10,907 nucleotides of DNA from Chloroflexota bacterium (GTDB lineage: Bacteria > Chloroflexota > Dehalococcoidia > Lucifugimonadales > CATQGZ01), in the NCBI GenBank assembly GCA_027624995.1, contig JAQBTI010000052.1, positions 1-10,907 on the forward strand. Reading direction: 5' to 3'. Shown here in pieces: positions 6,105-10,907 of this stretch. A program made the position numbers and the translations under genes. The notes beneath the pieces are model-generated. The model did not search any database, was not told where the DNA came from, and saw nothing but the letters and a program-made list of their open reading frames with translations. Every line of letters starts with the position of its first letter. The stretch's first letter is position 1.

Positions 6105-6362
6105 ATGGCACTGTACTTGGACCACCATCCGATGGCAGGACCGATACCGCAGGAGATGAAGGACGCGGCGGTCGCGAAAATCCAGAGCGGACAGCCCGAT
6201 GATTTCGGCGGGACCGGGATCAACGCGTTCTTCACGGACTCCGAGGCATGGTGTCTGACCAAGGCGGACAGTCCCGATGCCATCCACAAGTCCCACGAGG
6301 CCATCGGCATTACGCTCGGCGCCGGAGACATCAAGGAAGTAGGCAGTTTTATCAAGGTCTAA
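6105..6362 (+). CDS. Small DUF4242/SCO4226-like protein
   Basis: This 85-residue protein begins MALYLDHHPMAGPIPQEMKD and ends AGDIKEVGSFIKV. The ALYLDHH opening, the AWCLTKADSPDAIHKSHEAIG middle and the final IKEV strand follow the pattern of DUF4242, a ferredoxin-like fold. One family member, Streptomyces SCO4226, is reported to bind nickel. H7, H8 and the histidines of IHKSHE are possible metal ligands, by inference only. The true start is ATG 6105, since AAAAAGGAGGAG lies directly upstream (6091-6102). A longer frame opening at 5976 lacks such a site. It is separated from the VOC gene by 206 bases with no gene, only a short direct repeat CCGCCGACA (6024-6032 and 6034-6042). Function unknown. 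Confidence 0.7.
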   Translation: MALYLDHHPMAGPIPQEMKDAAVAKIQSGQPDDFGGTGINAFFTDSEAWCLTKADSPDAIHKSHEAIGITLGAGDIKEVGSFIKV

Positions 6363-6679
6363 GGCGTCGTCCGGGTCACGATCAGGCCCGGCCGCTGTTC
6401 AGGTGTCGGCATAGGTGGCGCGGCTACCGCGGAAACGCCCTCCGATCATCCGATGGGGACGTTTATTGTTCTGTGCACCAAATCCGCCACAAGACGTGGG
6501 CCGTTGACACATGTCGAGCCCATATGTTATCGTCGGGTATCGGTCGACTTATGTCCCCGAGAGTTGTGTCTTTTCTTCTCACAGACTCGCTGTGCGCCTC
6601 TGTGTCTGTCTGTTTCCAGATCAAAGTTGGTCCTACGTACGCCCCGGCCTAGCCACACAAATCCAGGAGTGTTTAACGC
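6363..6679 (+). other. 317-base intergenic leader upstream of rpoB
   Basis: No convincing gene is present on either strand. The first part holds two small hairpins, CCGGG/CCCGG (6371-6375 and 6387-6391) and CGCGG/CCGCG (6419-6423 and 6427-6431). These could end the preceding transcript, but there is no T-run. The promoter at 6504-6533 comes next. The remaining leader, about 140 bases, is pyrimidine-rich (GTCTTTTCTTCTC at 6568-6580) and contains ACAGAC/GTCTGT (6581-6586 and 6604-6609), a weak stem. AGGAG at 6665-6669 is the rpoB ribosome binding site. Confidence 0.6.
6504..6533 (+). promoter_or_regulatory. rpoB promoter, sigma-70 type, extended -10
   Basis: A perfect -35 TTGACA (6504-6509) is followed after 18 bases by TATCGT (6528-6533), preceded by TGT as an extended -10. 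Transcription would start near 6540, leaving an untranslated leader of about 140 bases. Note that arsR also has TTGACA with an extended -10, so this appears to be the housekeeping sigma preference of the organism. Confidence 0.6.
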
Positions 6680-9600
6680 ATGATTTCATCTGCATTGCAG
6701 GTGTCCAACGGCAATTCAATCGAGAAAAGATCCTACGCCAAAATCCCATCCGTTTTAGACATACCAAACCTCATTCAGGTACAACTGGACTCATTCGACT
6801 GGCTCAAGACGGATGGTCTGCGTGAGCTTTTCGAGGAGATTTCGCCCATCGAGGACTTTCCCGGCGGTCGGTTCGAGCTGAGTTTTGAGGATCACTACTT
6901 TGACCAGCCAAAGTACACCGAGCAGGAGTGTCGGGAGAAAGAAATCACCTTCTCCGCGCCCCTGCATGTTACTGTCAAGCTAAAGATCAAGGCGAAAGGC
7001 CCAGGTCAGGGCGAGGTCAAGGAGCAGACTCTGTTCATTGGGGACATCCCGATGATGACCACCACTGGCACGTTCGTGATCAACGGCGCGGAGCGCGTGG
7101 TGGTGAGCCAGCTTGTCAGATCGCCGGGCGTGTACTTCACCGCCGAACCGGACGCCAACACGGGAAGGATACTTGCCTCCGCCAAGCTCATCCCCTATCG
7201 GGGGGCCTGGATGGAGTTCGAGACCAGCAACCGCGACATCATATCCGTCAAGGTCGACCGAAAGAGAAAGACTCCCGTAAGCACGCTCCTCAGAGCCATG
7301 GGCTTCGCCACGAACGAAGAGCTGCTGGGGTTGTTCGAAGACATCGACACGAACCCCGAGCACGCGTTCATGAAGACGACGGTTGAGAAGGATACCGCGG
7401 TTACGGACCAGGACGAGGCGCTAATGGAGTTCTACCGCCGCCTACGTCCCGGCGAGCCGGCCAACGTTGAGAACGCGCGGACGCTCTTGGACAACCTGTT
7501 CTTCAACATCAGGCGCTACGACCTGGGACGTGTCGGGCGCTACAAGCTGAACCGGCGCCTGAAGCTGGACCCTCCAGCGGAACACAGGACTCTGTCTGCC
7601 AACGACATCATCTCGCTGCTGAAGATGATGATCCAGATCAACAATGGCGAGGTCGCACCCGATGACATCGACCACCTGGGCAACCGGCGAGTGCGCGCAG
7701 TCGGGGAACTGATCCAGAATCAGATGCGCGTCGGTCTGTTGCGGATGGAGCGGGTCATCAAGGAGCGCATGACCACGCAGATGGATCCCGCCGCGACGAC
7801 TCCAGCGGCACTGATTAATATCAGACCGGCCGTTGCGGCTGTCCGGGAGTTCTTCGGGGGCTCACAACTCTCGCAGTTCATGGACCAGACCAACCCGCTA
7901 GCCGAGCTTACACACAAGCGCCGGCTTTCGGCGCTCGGCCCCGGCGGTCTTTCGAGGGACAGGGCCGGATTCGACGTGCGAGACGTGCACCACTCCCACT
8001 ACGGCCGTATCTGCCCCATCGAGACGCCTGAGGGTCCCAATATCGGCCTACTAGGGTCTCTGGCCAGCTATGCCCGAGCCAACGAGTACGGCTTCATAGA
8101 GACGCCGTACAGGAAGGTGTTGCAGGAGATCTCCAGCGCCGACCCGAGAATCACAGGCCGGACGGTGACTCGAGACGTAGTCGATAGGGACGGCAATGTA
8201 ATCGTCCAAGCGAATAAGACGATCACCCGGAAGCTCGAGCCCGAAGTGGAGGCGCTACCGGAGCAGATGATTGCCGTCCGGCCATTTGTCACCGATGCGC
8301 CGGAGGACATCATTTACCTGTCAGCGGACGACGAGGAGGAGAGGCATATCGCCCAGGCGAACTCGGCGCTGGACCGCTACGGCCAGTTCACCGATCCACG
8401 CGTTGAGACGCGGATCGGTGAAGGAATGGGGATGGAGCCGCCCGCGCGAGTCGACTACATGGACATCTCTCCGATGCAACTGGTTAGTGTGTCGACCGCA
8501 CTCATTCCCTTCTTGGAACATGACGACGCGAACCGGGCGCTAATGGGTTCGAACATGCAACGGCAAGCCGTGCCCCTGCTCCGTCCCCAGCCTCCGTTGG
8601 TCGGGACCGGCATGGAGGAGAGGGTCGCACGAGACAGCGGTCAGGTTGTCTTGTCGAGGTCGGACGGCGTCGTCATCGAGTCCAGCGGTAACTTGATAGT
8701 TGTCGAGGCCCCGGACGGTGAGAAGCACGAGTACCGGCTTATGAAGTTCCTGAGGAGCAACCAGGGTACCTGTGTCAACCAGCGTCCTATCGTTGTCTCC
8801 GGAGATGCAATCACGACGGGTCAGGTACTCGCCGACAGTTCATCGACGGGAGGGGGAGAGTTGGCGCTGGGCCAGAACGTCCTCGTGGCCTTCATGAGTT
8901 GGGAGGGCTACAACTTCGAGGACGCGATCATCATTTCCGAGAAGATGGTAAGGGAAGACCGGTTTACCTCCATCCACATAGAAAAACACGAAGTCGAGGC
9001 CCGGGACACGAAGTTGGGCCCGGAGGAGATCACCAGAGACATCCCCAACGTCGGGGATGAGAGTCTGGTCGACCTCGATGAGGATGGGATCATACGAATC
9101 GGCGCGGAGATCGGCCCTGGAGACATCCTAGTCGGTAAGATCACTCCCAAAGGTGAGACGGAGCTCTCTGCCGAAGAGAAGTTATTAAGGGCGATCTTCG
9201 GGGAGAAGGCACGTGACGTGAAGGACACGTCTCTCCGAGTGCCACACGGTCAGCGTGGCAAGGTAATCGGGGTGAAGGTGCTGAGCAGGGCCAACAAAGA
9301 CGAACTCGCACCCGGCGTAACGAAGCTGGTGAGACTCTGGCTCGCGCAGACGCGAAAGATCGCGGCCGGAGACAAGATGGCCGGCAGACACGGCAACAAG
9401 GGCGTGATAGCCCGCATCCTGCCTGAGGAGGACATGCCTTTCCTGCCCGACGGCACTCCGGTGGACTTGATACTCAACCCGATCGGCGTTCCCGGTCGGA
9501 TGAACCTCGGACAGGTACTGGAAACCCATCTGGGGTGGGCGGCTTACAACCTGGGGTTCAGAGCAGTCACCCCGGTCTTCGATGGCGCCACAGACACAGC

Positions 9601-10648
9601 CATCGAGGATGCACTGGCCCAAACATGGATTATAGATGAGTCGGGAGCGGTAGACCCACGGCCTATTGATGATGGGGCCAGGCACATCGACTTTGGAGCG
9701 ACCCGAACCTGGCTCGAAGAGCGCGGCTACGACTACGATAAGGTCTTTACGGAGGCCGTTCTTGGCGAACCCAGCCGAGTCTGTCTGGAGCTCTGGCTCG
9801 GTAAAGAACTGGGGAGGGACGTCTCCGGACTTTCTTTGAAGGAACTGAAATCCGAGGCACTTCGCATAGATCGGGACCATCACAGAGCGGCTCCGATCCT
9901 CGGTAAGATTGTCCTTCACGACGGGCGTACCGGAGATCGATTCGACCAGCCGATAACGGTGGGGTACATCTACATGATGAAGCTCACCCACCTCGTAGAA
10001 GACAAGATACATGCGAGGTCGACGGGACCCTATTCGCTCATCACGCAGCAGCCGCTCGGCGGCAAGGCCCAGTTCGGTGGCCAGCGGTTCGGAGAGATGG
10101 AGGTTTGGGCCCTGGAGGCGTACAGCGCCGCCCACAACCTTCAGGAGATGCTCACGGTCAAGTCTGACGATGTTGTCGGAAGGGTCAAGACATACGAGTC
10201 AATAGTCAAGGGCGAAGACGTGATCCAGCCCGGCATCCCGGAGTCGTTCCACGTACTCCTGAAAGAGCTGCAGAGCCTCGGACTCTCTGTCGAACTGTTG
10301 CACGAGGAAGCCGAGCAGCTCGCACTGACTGACGGAGAAGAAGACGGACAGACTCCCACGCTGCAACTGGTAGCCGACATTCTCTCGAGGCCTTTCGATG
10401 ACGATGGCGGGAAGGGGCGGTTGCCACATCCACGGCCAATGGGCAGGACGCAAACGGAAACCGGTTCCGACGAGCCTGAAGCCGTCGCGACAAACGGTGA
10501 TGCGCAGATGGATTCCGAAGCACAGGATCTCCCTCTTGCCACCGCCACGGCAGAGCAAAACGGAGCCGAGAGCGTCGAGCCGCCTGCGGACGCAGAAGAC
10601 AATGGCGATGATGCGGAAACCGTCGAAGGCACTGGTTACGATAGTTAG
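6680..10648 (+). CDS. rpoB: RNA polymerase beta subunit RpoB
   Basis: This is the beta subunit of the transcribing core enzyme, 1322 residues and complete. Landmarks in order: the N-terminal SVLDIPNLIQVQLDSFDWL; the protrusion IPMMTTTGTFVINGAERVVVSQLVRSPGVYF; the rifampicin pocket SQLSQFMDQTNPLAELTHKRRLSALGPGGL (from residue 395); CPIETPEGPNIGLLGSL; the active-centre KMAGRHGNKGV with K899 and K907; and the clamp-connecting GGKAQFGGQRFGEMEVWALEAY. Q399, D402, H412 and S417 match E. coli Q513, D516, H526 and S531, so a rifampicin-sensitive pocket is predicted. About 103 residues after ELLHEEAEQLALTDG form an acidic, low-complexity tail (DAEDNGDDAETVEG). ATG 6680 has AGGAG ten bases upstream. 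rpoC follows after 44 bases; rplJ and rplL are not upstream. Confidence 0.99.
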   Translation: MISSALQVSNGNSIEKRSYAKIPSVLDIPNLIQVQLDSFDWLKTDGLRELFEEISPIEDFPGGRFELSFEDHYFDQPKYTEQECREKEITFSAPLHVTVKLKIKAKGPGQGEVKEQTLFIGDIPMMTTTGTFVINGAERVVVSQLVRSPGVYFTAEPDANTGRILASAKLIPYRGAWMEFETSNRDIISVKVDRKRKTPVSTLLRAMGFATNEELLGLFEDIDTNPEHAFMKTTVEKDTAVTDQDEALMEFYRRLRPGEPANVENARTLLDNLFFNIRRYDLGRVGRYKLNRRLKLDPPAEHRTLSANDIISLLKMMIQINNGEVAPDDIDHLGNRRVRAVGELIQNQMRVGLLRMERVIKERMTTQMDPAATTPAALINIRPAVAAVREFFGGSQLSQFMDQTNPLAELTHKRRLSALGPGGLSRDRAGFDVRDVHHSHYGRICPIETPEGPNIGLLGSLASYARANEYGFIETPYRKVLQEISSADPRITGRTVTRDVVDRDGNVIVQANKTITRKLEPEVEALPEQMIAVRPFVTDAPEDIIYLSADDEEERHIAQANSALDRYGQFTDPRVETRIGEGMGMEPPARVDYMDISPMQLVSVSTALIPFLEHDDANRALMGSNMQRQAVPLLRPQPPLVGTGMEERVARDSGQVVLSRSDGVVIESSGNLIVVEAPDGEKHEYRLMKFLRSNQGTCVNQRPIVVSGDAITTGQVLADSSSTGGGELALGQNVLVAFMSWEGYNFEDAIIISEKMVREDRFTSIHIEKHEVEARDTKLGPEEITRDIPNVGDESLVDLDEDGIIRIGAEIGPGDILVGKITPKGETELSAEEKLLRAIFGEKARDVKDTSLRVPHGQRGKVIGVKVLSRANKDELAPGVTKLVRLWLAQTRKIAAGDKMAGRHGNKGVIARILPEEDMPFLPDGTPVDLILNPIGVPGRMNLGQVLETHLGWAAYNLGFRAVTPVFDGATDTAIEDALAQTWIIDESGAVDPRPIDDGARHIDFGATRTWLEERGYDYDKVFTEAVLGEPSRVCLELWLGKELGRDVSGLSLKELKSEALRIDRDHHRAAPILGKIVLHDGRTGDRFDQPITVGYIYMMKLTHLVEDKIHARSTGPYSLITQQPLGGKAQFGGQRFGEMEVWALEAYSAAHNLQEMLTVKSDDVVGRVKTYESIVKGEDVIQPGIPESFHVLLKELQSLGLSVELLHEEAEQLALTDGEEDGQTPTLQLVADILSRPFDDDGGKGRLPHPRPMGRTQTETGSDEPEAVATNGDAQMDSEAQDLPLATATAEQNGAESVEPPADAEDNGDDAETVEGTGYDS

Positions 10649-10658
10649 GTTTCAGGGC

Positions 10659-10674
10659 TCCTTCCACGGAAGGA
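10659..10674 (+). other. Small hairpin in the rpoB-rpoC gap
   Basis: TCCTTC (10659-10664) pairs with GAAGGA (10669-10674) around a CACG loop, in the 44-base spacer before the rpoC ribosome binding site. No T-run follows, so it is not expected to stop transcription. It may be an RNA processing or stability element. Confidence 0.35.
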
Positions 10675-10692
10675 CGCCGAGGAGTGTGAAAT

Positions 10693-10907
10693 ATGGCCCA
10701 AAGCGGTAACGATTTCAATGCAATTCGTATATCGCTAGCTTCTCCGGAGCAGATCAAGACCTGGTCGTACGGAGAGGTAACGAAACCCGAGACGATCAAC
10801 TATCGAACGCTCAGGCCAGAAAAAGACGGCCTCTTCTGCGAGCGCATATTCGGTCCTACGAAGGACTGGGAGTGCTACTGCGGAAAGTACAAGAAGATCC
10901 GGTACAA
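10693..10907 (+). CDS. rpoC: RNA polymerase beta' subunit RpoC, 3'-truncated
   Basis: The first 71 codons of the beta' subunit, cut off by the window end. The protein opens MAQSGNDFNAIRISLASPEQIKTWSYGEVTKPETINYRTL, which is the family N-terminus. ERIFGPTKDWECYCGKYKKIRY follows and supplies the first two cysteines (CYC) of the beta' zinc-binding domain; the matching second pair would lie just beyond the window. ATG 10693 has GAGGAG at 10679-10684 as ribosome binding site. It is cotranscribed with rpoB, 44 bases upstream. The catalytic NADFDGD loop is outside the window. Confidence 0.97.
   Translation, partial: MAQSGNDFNAIRISLASPEQIKTWSYGEVTKPETINYRTLRPEKDGLFCERIFGPTKDWECYCGKYKKIRY

Noticed and set aside
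6511..6825. 104-codon open frame across the rpoB start
   Set aside because: It runs out of frame into rpoB, starts inside the promoter region and has no ribosome binding site.
7862..7951. Rifampicin-resistance substitutions in rpoB
   Set aside because: All main resistance positions carry the sensitive residues (Q399, D402, H412, S417), so nothing unusual is present.
9185..10135. 316-codon open frame on the minus strand inside rpoB
   Set aside because: Entirely antisense to conserved rpoB coding sequence, with no family motifs.

Overview
The window is a GC-rich bacterial chromosome segment built almost entirely of housekeeping genes, with a small accessory-looking patch in the middle. RNase Y, a PHP phosphoesterase, PlsY, a B-box zinc-finger membrane protein and a stand-alone rpoB-rpoC pair together suggest a Chloroflexota lineage (Dehalococcoidia or SAR202-like). 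That placement is an inference from gene content and protein style; no phylogeny was done.

Layout. (1) 2-3333, plus strand: the 3' part of rny (RNase Y), a 190-base spacer with a hairpin and a REP-like repeat, then a PHP-domain phosphoesterase, plsY (phospholipid synthesis) and a four-helix zinc-finger membrane protein whose start overlaps the end of plsY. (2) 3334-3468: a short gap between convergent genes, holding a second, different REP-like repeat. (3) 3469-4539, minus strand: dinB (DNA polymerase IV), with an intact catalytic site and a C-terminal clamp-binding motif. (4) 4540-5492: a strong promoter with an inverted repeat across it, driving an ArsR-type regulator that appears to be leaderless. 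It overlaps an AHSA1/SRPBCC gene broken by one in-frame TGA where the family has tryptophan. (5) 5548-6362: two small proteins with very strong ribosome binding sites, a VOC/glyoxalase-fold protein and a DUF4242-like protein. (6) 6363-10907: a 317-base leader with a good promoter, then rpoB (1322 aa, with a long acidic tail), a short hairpin, and the first 71 codons of rpoC.

How the parts relate. rny, the PHP protein (family known for small-RNA and nucleotide hydrolysis) and RNA polymerase all concern RNA turnover or synthesis, but nothing shows that they are coregulated beyond proximity. The arsR-SRPBCC pair is a common regulator/partner arrangement, and here the partner looks disabled or miscalled. 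rpoBC lies away from the ribosomal genes rplKAJL that usually precede it and has its own promoter.

I found no CRISPR array, tRNA, rRNA, transposase or phage gene, and no convincing new multi-gene system. The points most worth a second look are the TGA in the SRPBCC gene, the leaderless arsR promoter with its dyad, the two dispersed-repeat candidates and the isolated rpoB leader.
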